Shown here piece by piece: positions 25,405 through 34,830 of a stretch of 59,637 nt of DNA. The notes under the pieces were generated by a model that had not been told where the DNA came from, did no database searches, and saw nothing but the letters and a program-made list of their open reading frames with translations. A program made the position numbers and the translations under genes. Location of the stretch: the NCBI GenBank assembly GCA_003599575.1, contig QZKV01000134.1, forward strand, positions 1 through 59,637, in the 5' to 3' direction. The stretch comes from Desulfobacteraceae bacterium. GTDB taxonomy: Bacteria > Desulfobacterota > Desulfobacteria > Desulfobacterales > Desulfosarcinaceae. Within the stretch, counting starts at the first letter, position 1, and each line of letters opens with the position of its first letter.

Positions 25405-26855
25405 TGCGCTGGGGCTTTATCCTCTACATCGTCGGGAGCCTGCTTTTTTTCTTGGGTTTCAGCATGCTCCTGCCGCTGGTATTCGGCATTTACTACGGCG
25501 ACAACAGCATTGCGCCGTTGCTCAAAGCGGCCGGATGGACTGTTTCGGCGGGTGTGCTCTTGTTCGTGGGTTTCCGCAAACAACGGGAGACCAGTATCCG
25601 CCAAAGGGAAGGTATGGCCATTGTGGCTTTGGGCTGGACCGCAGTTGGTTTGTTCGGTGCGTTGCCTTTCTATTTGGCGGGCGATGGCTGGAGCTTTGTG
25701 GATGCCTTCTTCGAATCTGTCAGTGGCTTTACGACCACCGGCGCTTCAATTTTGACCGATGTAGAGGCAATGCCTGCGGGACTGTTGATGTGGCGCAGCT
25801 TTATTCAATGGCTGGGCGGCATGGGTATCATCGTCCTGTCCATCGCCATACTTCCTTTTCTGGGAGTAGGCGGCATGCAGCTGTACAAGGCGGAAGTGCC
25901 CAGTCCGGTACCGGATAAACTCAAGCCGCGCATCCGCGAAACGGCCAAAGTCCTGTGGAAGGTGTATGCCCTCTTTTCTCTTGCCGAGGTTTTGCTTTTG
26001 ATGCTTGGGGGCATGCGCTTTTTCGATGCCCTGTGCCATGCTTTTACCACGATGCCTACGGGGGGCTTTTCCACCCAAAATGCCTCTTTCGCCCAATTCG
26101 ACAGCCTCTATTTGGACGGCGTGGTCATGTTTTTCATGATTTTGGCTGGAATCAATTTTTCTTTGCACTACCAGATGCTGCGCGGGCGTCCATTGGCATT
26201 CTGGAGAGATGGGGAATGCCGGTTTTTTTTGGCCGTGGTCATGGTTTTGGCCGTTCTGGTAACCTGGGACCTGTACCGGTTTTCTGTCTATAGCAGCCTT
26301 GGGCAAGCCTTGCGATATGGAGCTTTTCAAGTCGTCTCCATTTTGACCACTACCGGCTATGCAACGGCGGATTACGAACGATGGCCTGCCATGTCCCAGT
26401 TGATCTTATTGGCTTGCATGTTTCTCGGCGCATCGGCGGGATCAACCGGCGGCGGGATGAAATGCCTGCGCATCATGCTATGTTTTAAGTATTGTTATAA
26501 GGAAATGTTTTTATTAGTGCATCCACGAGCGGTGACCACCATTAAAATCGGCGGTCGATCCGTTTCCGAAGATATCATGCGCAGCGTGCTTGGGTTTCTG
26601 GCGTTGTATGTCGCTCTTTTCGGGCTGTCTGCTATTGTGCTGGCGGGCTTGGGAGTCGATTTTGTTACCGCCTTCGGCGCGGTTGCAGCCACGATCGGCA
26701 ACATCGGACCAGGTTTCGGCAGTGTCGGGCCGGCAGAGAATTATGCCCACCTTCCTTATGCGGCAAAATGGCTGTTAATCTGGTGCATGCTGTTAGGGCG
26801 CTTGGAAATTTTCACTGTCTTGATTTTCTTAATGCCCGAATTCTGGCGCAAATAA
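25404..26855 (+). CDS. trkH: Trk potassium uptake transmembrane protein
   Basis: A 483-residue transporter with about ten helices and four pore loops of the TrkH/KtrB family: GFTTTGASI, MPTGGFST, LTTTGYATAD and IGNIGPGFGSVGP supply the filter glycines. It starts on the last base of the trkA stop (TGATG), so the two subunits are translationally coupled. Complete, with no sign of loss. Confidence 0.96.
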   Translation: MRWGFILYIVGSLLFFLGFSMLLPLVFGIYYGDNSIAPLLKAAGWTVSAGVLLFVGFRKQRETSIRQREGMAIVALGWTAVGLFGALPFYLAGDGWSFVDAFFESVSGFTTTGASILTDVEAMPAGLLMWRSFIQWLGGMGIIVLSIAILPFLGVGGMQLYKAEVPSPVPDKLKPRIRETAKVLWKVYALFSLAEVLLLMLGGMRFFDALCHAFTTMPTGGFSTQNASFAQFDSLYLDGVVMFFMILAGINFSLHYQMLRGRPLAFWRDGECRFFLAVVMVLAVLVTWDLYRFSVYSSLGQALRYGAFQVVSILTTTGYATADYERWPAMSQLILLACMFLGASAGSTGGGMKCLRIMLCFKYCYKEMFLLVHPRAVTTIKIGGRSVSEDIMRSVLGFLALYVALFGLSAIVLAGLGVDFVTAFGAVAATIGNIGPGFGSVGPAENYAHLPYAAKWLLIWCMLLGRLEIFTVLIFLMPEFWRK

Positions 26856-26987
26856 TGATATCTGAGGTCGGGCCAAAGATGATATCCACACGGCGAAGAG
26901 GGACATCGGGATGGATCGAATTCTGTCTTAGTCCACCTTTTTTATTGACAATGTCCGAGTGAGCCTGTAAGAAGCCAACTTTCATTC

Positions 26988-27063
26988 GGGCCGTTAACTC
27001 AGGCGGTAGAGTATCTGCCTTTTAAGCAGAGAGTCGTTGGTTCGAGTCCAACACGGCCCACCA
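26988..27063 (+). tRNA. tRNA-Lys (TTT)
   Basis: A 76-base cloverleaf with encoded CCA. Acceptor GGGCCGT pairs with ACGGCCC, the T-loop is GGTTCGAGTCC, and the anticodon loop CTTTTAA gives TTT, reading AAA and AAG. Its 3' half closely resembles the CTT tRNA-Lys at 15,116. Confidence 0.97.
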
Positions 27064-27185
27064 GCTTTTGGCTTGGATGGAATGAAAATATAACGCGAAT
27101 CCGACCCCACCATCAGATCTGCCGGGGCTCCCCCGTTGTGCGGAGGGCCGGTATGAATTGAACGGGGCAAGGAGCCCAGGTTTCA

Positions 27186-27263
27186 GTCCCCATCGTCTAG
27201 CCCGGCCCAGGACACCGGCCTTTCACGCCGGCGACAGGGGTTCGAATCCCCTTGGGGACGCCA
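27186..27263 (+). tRNA. tRNA-Glu (TTC)
   Basis: A 78-base cloverleaf with encoded CCA. Acceptor GTCCCCA pairs with TGGGGAC, the T-loop is GGTTCGAATCC, and the anticodon loop CTTTCAC gives TTC. It follows tRNA-Lys by 122 bases and ends just before an intrinsic terminator, so the two are probably cotranscribed. Confidence 0.96.
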
Positions 27264-27274
27264 ACCACCTTAGT

Positions 27275-27308
27275 AAAGGGTTGCTTCAACAGAAGTAACC
27301 CTTTTTTG
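27275..27308 (+). terminator. Intrinsic terminator after the tRNA-Lys/tRNA-Glu pair
   Basis: AAAGGGTTGCTTC and GAAGTAACCCTTT pair with one mismatch around an AACA loop, followed by T residues. It begins 11 bases after the tRNA-Glu CCA. Confidence 0.88.
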
Positions 27309-27459
27309 GTTTGTGCGCCCCAAGGCGCACCCGCCCTCAAATGGTTCTTGAAAGATCCCATACCCCCGAAAACGGCTTGACTCTGTCCATTCAAAACATA
27401 ATTTCCCTGTTTCGGCACGTTGCTGTATCCTGCGCCACCAGAACCCACTCAAAACGATT

Positions 27460-27999
27460 ATGGCTGAAATAGTAAGCATATCCGAATACCGCGAACGAAG
27501 CGCCTTGCGGGTAGGGTATAGATCGTGGCGGCGTTTCTTCAAGGAAGAATTTCCCGCCCAGACCCGTCTCTGCGATCTGAGTCCCGCGGTATTGGGCCGC
27601 CTGGCTGAACCCGGCAAATCCAGTGATTTGTTATTCTATTCCTTGATCATCGGTTTTTTGGGGTTTTCTGCGAACGAACGATTCGAGACACTGGGCAAGC
27701 GGATGCAAATGCATGTGGTCGATGTGCATCTGTTTCTCTCGGATCAGGTCCGGTTTGAAATGATGTGGCGGATGGGCTGGTTGGCCCGTTTCGGTGCTGA
27801 GCAGCACACCTTATTTGAACTGGTTCGACAATTTGACCGATTCAGAAAACGTTGCCAGGAGAACCCGCCCTTGCTGGCCTCAAGTCACCCCAGATTCAAT
27901 GAATATGAAGATCTGATCGATCAGGATAAACAAGTGTTCATTCGGCGCATGTTCCAGGATGCACTGGACGCATTCAGACGAGGCCATCCTGCTTTGTGA
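27460..27999 (+). CDS. Hypothetical protein (179 aa)
   Basis: I do not recognise it. It begins MAEIVSISEYRERSAL, a start often seen in small cytoplasmic desulfobacterial proteins. It is rich in Arg, Phe and Leu, with a hydrophobic stretch (LLFYSLIIGFLGF, about residues 56-68) too short to be a sure membrane helix. The rest looks helical, with Arg- and Phe-rich faces suggesting a binding surface. It stands alone after the tRNA terminator and converges with ihfA. Codon use matches the neighbours, so it is likely a real gene. Confidence 0.7.
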   Translation: MAEIVSISEYRERSALRVGYRSWRRFFKEEFPAQTRLCDLSPAVLGRLAEPGKSSDLLFYSLIIGFLGFSANERFETLGKRMQMHVVDVHLFLSDQVRFEMMWRMGWLARFGAEQHTLFELVRQFDRFRKRCQENPPLLASSHPRFNEYEDLIDQDKQVFIRRMFQDALDAFRRGHPAL

Positions 28000-28107
28000 T
28001 TGTGAGACTGTTCAAAAACCGTCTGAGTTTGTTCGGGCGTCCTGAATTGCCGATTCACTTCTACTTGCCTGTCCGGCTTATAGAACCCGGGCTCCGCCTG
28101 TGTCTTT

Positions 28108-28437
28108 TCAACAGCGTGTTAAACCGACATGCCGGTCGGCGACGGCGCTTTCTTCTTTTTCCCCATTTATTCTGTCCCTGAGCTTTCCGGAGCACTTGAA
28201 CGTTACCACTTTGCGCTCCCTGAGCAGCAGATCGCTGCCGGTTGCGGGATTGCGGCCGCGTCGCGGGCGTTTTTGTTTGACGCAGAATTTTCCGAAACCT
28301 GACACCAAGACATCATTGCCGGTGGCCAGCGAACCTTTGATGATTTCAAGCAGAGATTCAACGATTTCAGCGCCCTTTTTTTTTGTAAAGCCAAGATCGT
28401 TCATTTTGGTGATGATATCATTTTTCGTTAATGCCAT
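28108..28437 (-). CDS. ihfA: Integration host factor alpha / HU-family DNA-binding protein
   Basis: A 109-residue DNA-bending protein. The fold begins MALTKNDIITKMNDLGFTKK, continues with GNDVLVSGFGKFCVKQKRPR and the arm RGRNPATGSDLLL, which carries the Pro that intercalates DNA. The last ~20 residues are an extra charged tail. It resembles IHF-alpha more than the HU at 43,608, but the IHF/HU boundary is soft in this phylum. A 44-residue gene lies upstream on the same strand. Confidence 0.88.
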   Translation of the reverse strand: MALTKNDIITKMNDLGFTKKKGAEIVESLLEIIKGSLATGNDVLVSGFGKFCVKQKRPRRGRNPATGSDLLLRERKVVTFKCSGKLRDRINGEKEESAVADRHVGLTRC

Positions 28438-28496
28438 ACCGCCTCCTCAATGTCCTAAGATAAGGAATCGATTAAAAGGGTTATGAATGGTTCCTT

Positions 28497-28631
28497 TCAA
28501 TATTCCCGCTCGGGCGCTTTGTTTTCCTTGCGGGCCGGGTCCTTTTGCTCCACCTGTTGCACAATGGCATCGATCCTTTTTGAAATCCGATCGATCTCCT
28601 CTTTAAGATCCAGATCATCGATATCTTTCAT
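28497..28631 (-). CDS. Small acidic helical protein (44 aa), unknown
   Basis: A 44-residue frame starting with ATG 28631 behind AAAGAGG at good spacing. The sequence (MKDIDDLDLKEEIDRISKRI and on) is one charged amphipathic helix with heptad-like I/L spacing, ending in a Lys/Glu/Arg-rich tail. It ends 60 bases before ihfA on the same strand, so the two may be cotranscribed. I know no family. It could be a small coiled-coil protein or partner of IHF; its existence is inferred from the ribosome-binding site and composition. Confidence 0.5.
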   Translation of the reverse strand: MKDIDDLDLKEEIDRISKRIDAIVQQVEQKDPARKENKAPEREY

Positions 28632-28742
28632 TCCCGAAACCTCTTTGTATTAGATGAAGCCCATAGTTACGCTGCCTTGCTGTTATGGGGCTGCCACCCC
28701 ATAGGCGCGTGATCACGCCAACCTTTTTTTTCAATGCGACTG

Positions 28743-29084
28743 TCAGCGCGGGTAAATGCCGCGATGATATAAATAGTCGTAATAGTAGATTTGATACTCT
28801 TCATTTTCAACGGCCGAATCTTCCGTTGGACCCGATACAACTTGCTTGGCCCCTTGCAGGTTCAACAACCACAAGTTGCGGGAATATCGATACAGAACGT
28901 CGTTGAGCAATTGGGGATCTTCAACAAGTTCAGGATTGCCGCGGATAAAATGATCGGTTGCCTCGATAACCGCCTTTACATTGCGGACATATTCCGTGTC
29001 ATCCAGGTTGTCTTCGACAGTTACCGTGTGGATGCGGGTCAAGATACTCTTAACGGTTCCTTCGATGGCGTCGATGCATTTCAT
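28743..29084 (-). CDS. Hypothetical protein (113 aa)
   Basis: Unrecognised. Residues 1-80 look all-helical (CIDAIEGTVKSILTRIHTVT, later LLNDVLYRYSRNLWLLNLQG), and the C-terminus is acidic and Tyr-rich (EEYQIYYYDYLYH). No signal peptide or Cys pattern. TGAGG before the ATG and a clear promoter at 29195-29222 support expression. It is a single gene between the ihfA unit and tRNA-Thr. Confidence 0.7.
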   Translation of the reverse strand: MKCIDAIEGTVKSILTRIHTVTVEDNLDDTEYVRNVKAVIEATDHFIRGNPELVEDPQLLNDVLYRYSRNLWLLNLQGAKQVVSGPTEDSAVENEEYQIYYYDYLYHRGIYPR

Positions 29085-29194
29085 TGAAACCTCAAGTGAA
29101 AGCCGCTATATGGAATTGCTTTGGAAGAGCGACTCCCGAAAGGCCCGTTCCGTTACCGGTACATGGTTTAAGAATAAATTCATATAGATGGGAA

Positions 29195-29222
29195 AATATT
29201 ACGGAAATAGTCATGATGTCAA
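29195..29222 (-). promoter_or_regulatory. Promoter of the 113-residue hypothetical gene
   Basis: On the minus strand TTGACA (29217-29222) is followed after 16 bases by AATATT (29195-29200), about 110 bases before the ATG. The -35 is consensus and the -10 matches four of six. Confidence 0.5.
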
Positions 29223-29359
29223 GCAAACAATAACATGCGACATGGATTGCCCGTGAGATAGTCGGGTATTAGGGTTTATCGTTCACCCGAGGGGAGTTGG
29301 ACCCTGCGGTCCGCCGAACCTTCTCCGAAAAGTATCCGGGGGCATCTGAAATGTTGCGC

Positions 29360-29435
29360 TGGAGCCGGCGCCCGGACTTGAACCGGGGACCTGCTGATTA
29401 CGAATCAGCTGCTCTACCAGCTGAGCTACGCCGGC
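29360..29435 (-). tRNA. tRNA-Thr (CGT)
   Basis: A 76-base cloverleaf with encoded CCA. Acceptor GCCGGCG pairs with CGCCGGC, the T-loop is GGTTCAAGTCC, and the anticodon loop TTCGTAA gives CGT, reading ACG. It is divergent from mfd, whose start codon lies 22 bases away, so the tRNA promoter must overlap the mfd coding region. Confidence 0.96.
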
Positions 29436-29457
29436 CAAAAAGTGGGTTTCAACTACT

Positions 29458-32400
29458 GTGTTTACGGAATTAAATCAAGAGGAAATTTCCTGGCAACAGC
29501 TACTGGCGGGCCTTTACCCTCCCAAGGGTCCCATGGATGTGATCGGACCCGGTGGCTCGGCCGCAGCCTTCGCTGCGGCGCAGATCTACCGCAGGCACCG
29601 TTTGCCCCTTCTGACGGTCTTGACCGATGTAACGGCCGCCGAACGATTTGCCGAGGAGCTGGCCCTGTTCCTTAAGGATATTGCCCCCGACATCCTCCTA
29701 TTTCCAAGTTACAACATTCTGCCGTTTAAATTCATGGCGTATCACAATGAAACCGCCGCCCGGCGCATCAGTGTGCTGTACCAAATGCTGGAGTATCCGC
29801 AGCCACCTATTGTGGTGACCACCGTCGGGGGGATTATGCAGCGTTTGATTCCCAAAAGTGCTTTGACCGATTTTGCCGAACTCATCGTTGCCGGCGAGGA
29901 GATCGACCGTGACCGATTGGTGCAGAAACTGATATCTGGAGGATACAGCCGGGCGGCCATCGTGGAAGAGATGGGAGATTTCAGTCTTCGCGGAGGCATA
30001 CTGGACGTTTTTTCCCCCCTGCATGACGAGCCCCTGCGCATCGAGTTTTTTGGCGATCTGGTCGAATCGATCCGCCTGTTTTCAGCGGATAGCCAGAGGA
30101 CCCTGCGGATGCTGGATGAAGTGGTGATCTTGCCCGCCCGAGAAGCCATTATGGCACCGTCCGAACTTACTTCTGTTTTGGGCCGAATCCGCACGCGGGC
30201 TGCAGAACTGGGCCTTCCGGTGACCTGGATGCGCGACATCGTTCAGCGCCTTAAAACCGAGGGGCTTTTTCCTGGCATGGAGGGCGTCCTGCCGCTGATC
30301 TTTCCAGATCTAGACACGCTTTTCGCCTATTTGCCGTCCCAAACCCGAGCGCTTCTGGTGGAACCGGCTGAGCTGGCCCATGCAGCTTTCGAAATCGACG
30401 GACAAATCGAGCAAAGCCGCAGTAGTGCCCAAGAGCGCAACCAGCTCTTTGTTGAACCGGATACCTGTTATCTGCAATGGCCTCAAATCCAGGAAAGGCT
30501 GGAGCCCCTTGCCCCGATTTCCTTCAGAACGCTCCCCGTCAGCGGTGGTGAAAAGAGACGCCAAGCCGTGGCTGTTTGTCGCACCTCAATCAGCGATACG
30601 GCGGATGTGCGCAGTGGGTTGCAGACCCTCGGCAGCACCCAAACCCCTTTTCAACCCCTGGCCGATTGGCTGATGCGCCAAAAGCAGGCGGGCCGCACCA
30701 CCCTGGTGACATGCCGGCGGCCTTCGCATGTGGCCCGCTTGAGCAATTTGATGAGCGGATACGATGTTCAGGTCACACCGATCGAATCCCTGGCAGATAC
30801 CCTGGAGGAACGCGGTTGTGCGTATCTGATCGTCGGCGCGATCACCCATGGCTTTGTTTGGCCTGAAGCCGCTGTCGCTCTGATCACCGATGAAGAAATT
30901 TTCGGCACCTCTTATCGGTCGCGCAAGACGGCCGCGCTTTCGAAAGCTGCTGAGCTGCTGAACATTGAGGATCTGAAAATCGGCGACCCTGTGGTGCATG
31001 CGGAGCATGGCATCGGACGCTATGAAGGTTTGGCCAAGCTGAGCATAGACCGTTCGGTGAACGATTATTTGAAGATCGTGTACAGGGATGGGGATATACT
31101 TTACCTCCCCGTGGAGCGCATGAACCTGGTCCAAAAGTACATGGGGGTTGAGGGCGTTGCACCGGTTTTGGACAAGATGGGTGGGGTGACCTGGGAACGG
31201 ATCAAGGACAAAGTCAAGCGTTCCACCGAAAAGATCGCCGGAGAACTGCTCAAGCTCTATGCCGCGCGAAAAGTACAGAAAGGACATGCTTTCGGGGCGA
31301 TCGATACCTATTTTCGCGATTTTGAAGATGGTTTTCAGTTTGAGGAAACCCCGGACCAGCGCAAAGCCATCCAAGAGGTTCTCCTTGACATGCGCCAGCA
31401 GGCGCCGATGGATCGGCTGGTATGCGGGGACGTTGGCTACGGCAAAACCGAAGTGGCCTTGCGGGCGGCCTTCCTGGCGGTCAGCGAAGCCAAACAGGTG
31501 GCTGTTCTGGTGCCAACCACGGTTTTGGCCGAGCAGCATTTTGCCACTTTCAGCGAGCGCTTCAAACGGTATCCGGTGCGGATCGCCACCATGAGCCGCT
31601 TTCGATCCGGCCGGGAACAAGGTCTTATTGCCGCCGGCATTCAAGAGGGTACCATCGATATCGTTATCGGGACCCATCGGCTTCTTCAAAAAGATATTCA
31701 ATTCAAGGACTTGGGATTGTTGATCCTGGATGAAGAGCAGCGTTTTGGAGTCAAGCACAAGGAGAGGATCAAGAGCCTGCGCGCCATGGTGGATGTGCTA
31801 ACCCTTACCGCCACGCCCATTCCCCGCACGTTGCACTTGTCGTTGTTGGGAATCCGCGACATCAGCCTTATTTCCACGCCGCCGGAACAGCGCAGGCCCA
31901 TTGCGACTTATATTTGCGAGTTCGACGATACGGTCATCGCCGAGGCGATACGCAAGGAATTGAGCCGCAAGGGGCAGATTTTCTTTGTGCACAACAACAT
32001 CTTCAACATCGAACGGATCGCTAATCACCTGCAACGCCTCGTGCCCGAAACACGTCTGGCCGTGGCCCACGGCCGCATGCCGGAAGATCAACTGGAGCAG
32101 GTCATGCTCGATTTTATGCAGCGCCGGATCGATATGCTGGTATGCACCACCATCATCGAATCCGGACTGGATATCACTTCGGCCAACACCATTTTGATCA
32201 ATCGGGCAGATCTTTTCGGTTTGGCCCAGATGTATCAGTTGCGCGGGCGGGTCGGGCGCGGCGAGGAACAAGCCTATGCGTATCTGTTTATTCCAAGTGA
32301 AACCACACTGACCAAAGATGCCCAAAAAAGGCTCAAGGTCCTGATGGAGCACAGCGATTTGGGTTCCGGGTTTCAAATCGCCATGAGCGACCTGAAAATC

Positions 32401-32976
32401 CGCGGCGGCGGCACCATTTTAGGCGCCTCCCAATCGGGCCATATTGCCGCAGTGGGCTATGACATGTTTCTGCGTCTCATGGAAAGCTCTATTGCGGAAA
32501 TCAAAGGGGAGCCTATGCAGGAAGAACTGGAACCCGAAATCAATCTTCCGATTGCGGCTTTCCTGCCGGAAAATTACATCTCCGATATCGATCAACGACT
32601 CTCCATTTACCGGCGTCTGGCGCGCATGACCGATCTGAAGGAGATCAGCGCCCTGAAGGCCGAGTTGGAAGATCGTTTCGGTCCTGCGCCCGACGAAGCC
32701 GGCAATCTGTTGCTTAAAATCATGCTCAAGGTATTGGCCGTGCGTGCCGGGTGCAAACGCCTGGACTTGACCGATACCCATTTGCAGATTCACTTTTCCG
32801 AAACCCATCAGGTCAAACCGTTCGGCATCGTCGCCATGGTTGCCGCTGGCGGGGATAAATACCGGTTTACGCGCGATCATCTCTTCAGGGCCGAATTGGT
32901 TGCGGGGCCGCCGAAGGCCCTCATGGCCCAAGCCAAAAACATCTTGATCGAAATAGCCCGACATGTTAATCAGTAA
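29458..32976 (+). CDS. mfd: Transcription-repair coupling factor
   Basis: An 1172-residue SF2 translocase that removes RNA polymerase stalled at DNA damage and recruits UvrA. It has a UvrB-like N-terminal part (SYNILPFKFMAYHNETAARR), an RNA polymerase-interacting CarD-like domain (KIGDPVVHAEHGIGRYEGL), the motor with Walker A GDVGYGKTEVA near residue 660, DEEQRFGVKHKERIK and TATPIPRTLHLSL, and a C-terminal TRCF domain. Length is normal. The GTG start has no good Shine-Dalgarno sequence and lies 22 bases from tRNA-Thr, so a nearby alternative start is possible. Confidence 0.97.
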   Translation: MFTELNQEEISWQQLLAGLYPPKGPMDVIGPGGSAAAFAAAQIYRRHRLPLLTVLTDVTAAERFAEELALFLKDIAPDILLFPSYNILPFKFMAYHNETAARRISVLYQMLEYPQPPIVVTTVGGIMQRLIPKSALTDFAELIVAGEEIDRDRLVQKLISGGYSRAAIVEEMGDFSLRGGILDVFSPLHDEPLRIEFFGDLVESIRLFSADSQRTLRMLDEVVILPAREAIMAPSELTSVLGRIRTRAAELGLPVTWMRDIVQRLKTEGLFPGMEGVLPLIFPDLDTLFAYLPSQTRALLVEPAELAHAAFEIDGQIEQSRSSAQERNQLFVEPDTCYLQWPQIQERLEPLAPISFRTLPVSGGEKRRQAVAVCRTSISDTADVRSGLQTLGSTQTPFQPLADWLMRQKQAGRTTLVTCRRPSHVARLSNLMSGYDVQVTPIESLADTLEERGCAYLIVGAITHGFVWPEAAVALITDEEIFGTSYRSRKTAALSKAAELLNIEDLKIGDPVVHAEHGIGRYEGLAKLSIDRSVNDYLKIVYRDGDILYLPVERMNLVQKYMGVEGVAPVLDKMGGVTWERIKDKVKRSTEKIAGELLKLYAARKVQKGHAFGAIDTYFRDFEDGFQFEETPDQRKAIQEVLLDMRQQAPMDRLVCGDVGYGKTEVALRAAFLAVSEAKQVAVLVPTTVLAEQHFATFSERFKRYPVRIATMSRFRSGREQGLIAAGIQEGTIDIVIGTHRLLQKDIQFKDLGLLILDEEQRFGVKHKERIKSLRAMVDVLTLTATPIPRTLHLSLLGIRDISLISTPPEQRRPIATYICEFDDTVIAEAIRKELSRKGQIFFVHNNIFNIERIANHLQRLVPETRLAVAHGRMPEDQLEQVMLDFMQRRIDMLVCTTIIESGLDITSANTILINRADLFGLAQMYQLRGRVGRGEEQAYAYLFIPSETTLTKDAQKRLKVLMEHSDLGSGFQIAMSDLKIRGGGTILGASQSGHIAAVGYDMFLRLMESSIAEIKGEPMQEELEPEINLPIAAFLPENYISDIDQRLSIYRRLARMTDLKEISALKAELEDRFGPAPDEAGNLLLKIMLKVLAVRAGCKRLDLTDTHLQIHFSETHQVKPFGIVAMVAAGGDKYRFTRDHLFRAELVAGPPKALMAQAKNILIEIARHVNQ

Positions 32977-33048
32977 ATTGTAAAAAAACAAATAGTTTGA
33001 ACGTTTACAGGGCCTCGTGCGACCGATCGAATCCAGGTGTGCATAGTG

Positions 33049-33774
33049 ATGGAATGCAAGGAAAAATCAATACCGGCGACCGAAAATCGGTCCTGCAGCA
33101 AAAAACGGATCATAACGGTCGCCTTGGCCCTGGTCGGGCTGCTGATCTGGACGGGTTGCACGCGGAAAAAGGCGGAAGAGGAATATCTCATCCGCGTGCG
33201 TTCGCACGCGCTTGGACTTGCGGAATTCCATCAGGCCGTGGAAGCGGCCGGTGAGGAGGCGTTTGCAGGAGACCGCAACGTCGAACCTGCGGCTTTGAAC
33301 GATCTTCGAATGCGCATTCTGAATCAACTGACCGAAGAGCTGATGATTATCGCTTTTGCCGCGGATCACAGGATAAAGATCACAGACGAGGAGCTGGACA
33401 GCGCCGTGAATGTCATCAAAGCCGATTATCCCGATGCAACCTTCGAAGAAACATTGCTCGAGAATGCCGTTTCATTTCAATTCTGGCGGAATCAATTGGC
33501 CACCCGGTTGTTGATCGAAAAAGTGATCGCCAAGGAGTTGATCGGTCCGGTTCAGATCACCACCGATGATATTGCGCAATATTACCACACCAATTACCCC
33601 CAGGGGGTCCCGGCTGGAGAAAACGCCGACGACATCAACCGGCGCATCGTCACACATTTGCGCCGGCAAAAAGCCGAATCGGCCTACAAAGAATGGATCG
33701 AAAAGTTGCGCCAGTCTTATCCCGTCGAAATCAACCGGCAGGTGTGGAACAAACTGATCGGGGAGACCCATTAA
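33049..33774 (+). CDS. SurA-N-type periplasmic chaperone, probable lipoprotein
   Basis: A 241-residue protein with a signal sequence (RIITVALALVGLLIWTGC) whose last residue could be a lipidated Cys, though the -3 Trp is unusual. The mature part resembles the SurA N-domain helices (LNDLRMRILNQLTEELMII, then ITDEELDSAV), with a second helical region (ITTDDIAQYYHTNYP). A complete parvulin (rotamase) domain is not obvious, so I treat it as chaperone-like. ATG 33049 is chosen over GTG 33037. It lies just upstream of surA and may act on outer-membrane proteins with it. Confidence 0.75.
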   Translation: MECKEKSIPATENRSCSKKRIITVALALVGLLIWTGCTRKKAEEEYLIRVRSHALGLAEFHQAVEAAGEEAFAGDRNVEPAALNDLRMRILNQLTEELMIIAFAADHRIKITDEELDSAVNVIKADYPDATFEETLLENAVSFQFWRNQLATRLLIEKVIAKELIGPVQITTDDIAQYYHTNYPQGVPAGENADDINRRIVTHLRRQKAESAYKEWIEKLRQSYPVEINRQVWNKLIGETH

Positions 33775-33825
33775 CTCATCCATCCTGAAAAGGGCTGGGG
33801 CAAATGCGAATCAGGAGAACGTCTG

Positions 33826-34824
33826 GTGCTAAAACATATCTTTCACTATAAACTCGGATTTTGGCCAATTCTCTTCACCCTCGGGCTGTTGTGGGGTCTA
33901 CTTCTGGGACCCTTGCCGTCCCGCGCGGACTTGGTGGATCGAATCGTGGCCATCGTAAATGATGATATTATTTTGTTTTCCGAATTGGACAAGGCCATCG
34001 CGGTTTATCAGCAGATGCTGAAAGATTCGGGGTACTCCGACGACCGGCAGCGCCTTTCACGCGATCAACAGTCTCAATTGTTGGAAAAGATGATCAGCGA
34101 CAAGTTAATCGATCAGGAAGCCAAACGTCTCGGCATCGCCATCGGTGAAGAAGAAGTCGATCGCACCATCGAACGCATCCGGCAGGTCAATCAAGTATCC
34201 AATGAAGAAATGCTTCGGTTGTTTAAGCTCAAAGGCATGACCTATGATGAATACCGAACGCAGATCAGGGAGCAACTGATGCAGTCCCGGATCGTCAACC
34301 GTGAAGTCAAGTCGAAGGTGGTCATCACCGATGAGGATGTGAAAAAGTATTATCAGGAGCATAAATCCCGCTATGCCGGGCAGACCAAATACCACCTCAA
34401 ACAAATTCTGATGCAAGTACCATCCAGTATGCCGGATGAACGTGAACGGGTGCACCGGCAAATGCAGCAATTGCGCGAGCGCTTAAACGGCGGTGAAACA
34501 TTCGCCAATTTGGCCAAGGTTTACTCCCAAGCGGCTACGGCTGAAGAGGGGGGCGACCTGGGGCTCTTCGAAAGCCGATTGCTGGCGGACAATATCCGCC
34601 AGGCGCTGGAGGGCCTCAGCGCCGGTGAATTTACCGAAGTCATCGAGACGGAACAGGGATATCAACTGTTTTATGTCGAAGAGGTTGTCCAGGCAGGGGG
34701 CAAAAGCTTTGAAGAGGCCAAAGAGGAAATCCATGAAAAGCTTTCGGCCGAAGTGACGGAACGCAGATTCGAAGAATGGTTTAAAGTGCTGCGCGCGCGC
34801 GCGCACATCGAGATATTGGATTGA
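33826..34824 (+). CDS. surA: Peptidyl-prolyl isomerase SurA
   Basis: A 332-residue periplasmic chaperone for outer-membrane protein assembly. A signal peptide (about residues 1-35, ending PLPSRA) is followed by the SurA-N region (LVDRIVAIVNDDIILFSEL), a middle helical segment and one parvulin domain (KYHLKQILMQVP to EQGYQLFYVEEV). E. coli SurA has two parvulin domains; this single-domain form is common in this phylum. The GTG start follows AGGAG. It lies between the SurA-like lipoprotein and the RodZ-like gene. Confidence 0.92.
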   Translation: MLKHIFHYKLGFWPILFTLGLLWGLLLGPLPSRADLVDRIVAIVNDDIILFSELDKAIAVYQQMLKDSGYSDDRQRLSRDQQSQLLEKMISDKLIDQEAKRLGIAIGEEEVDRTIERIRQVNQVSNEEMLRLFKLKGMTYDEYRTQIREQLMQSRIVNREVKSKVVITDEDVKKYYQEHKSRYAGQTKYHLKQILMQVPSSMPDERERVHRQMQQLRERLNGGETFANLAKVYSQAATAEEGGDLGLFESRLLADNIRQALEGLSAGEFTEVIETEQGYQLFYVEEVVQAGGKSFEEAKEEIHEKLSAEVTERRFEEWFKVLRARAHIEILD

Positions 34825-34830
34825 TTCTGA

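Noticed and set aside
27197..27448. Small protein over tRNA-Glu
   Set aside because: A familiar false frame created by reading through the tRNA gene and terminator.
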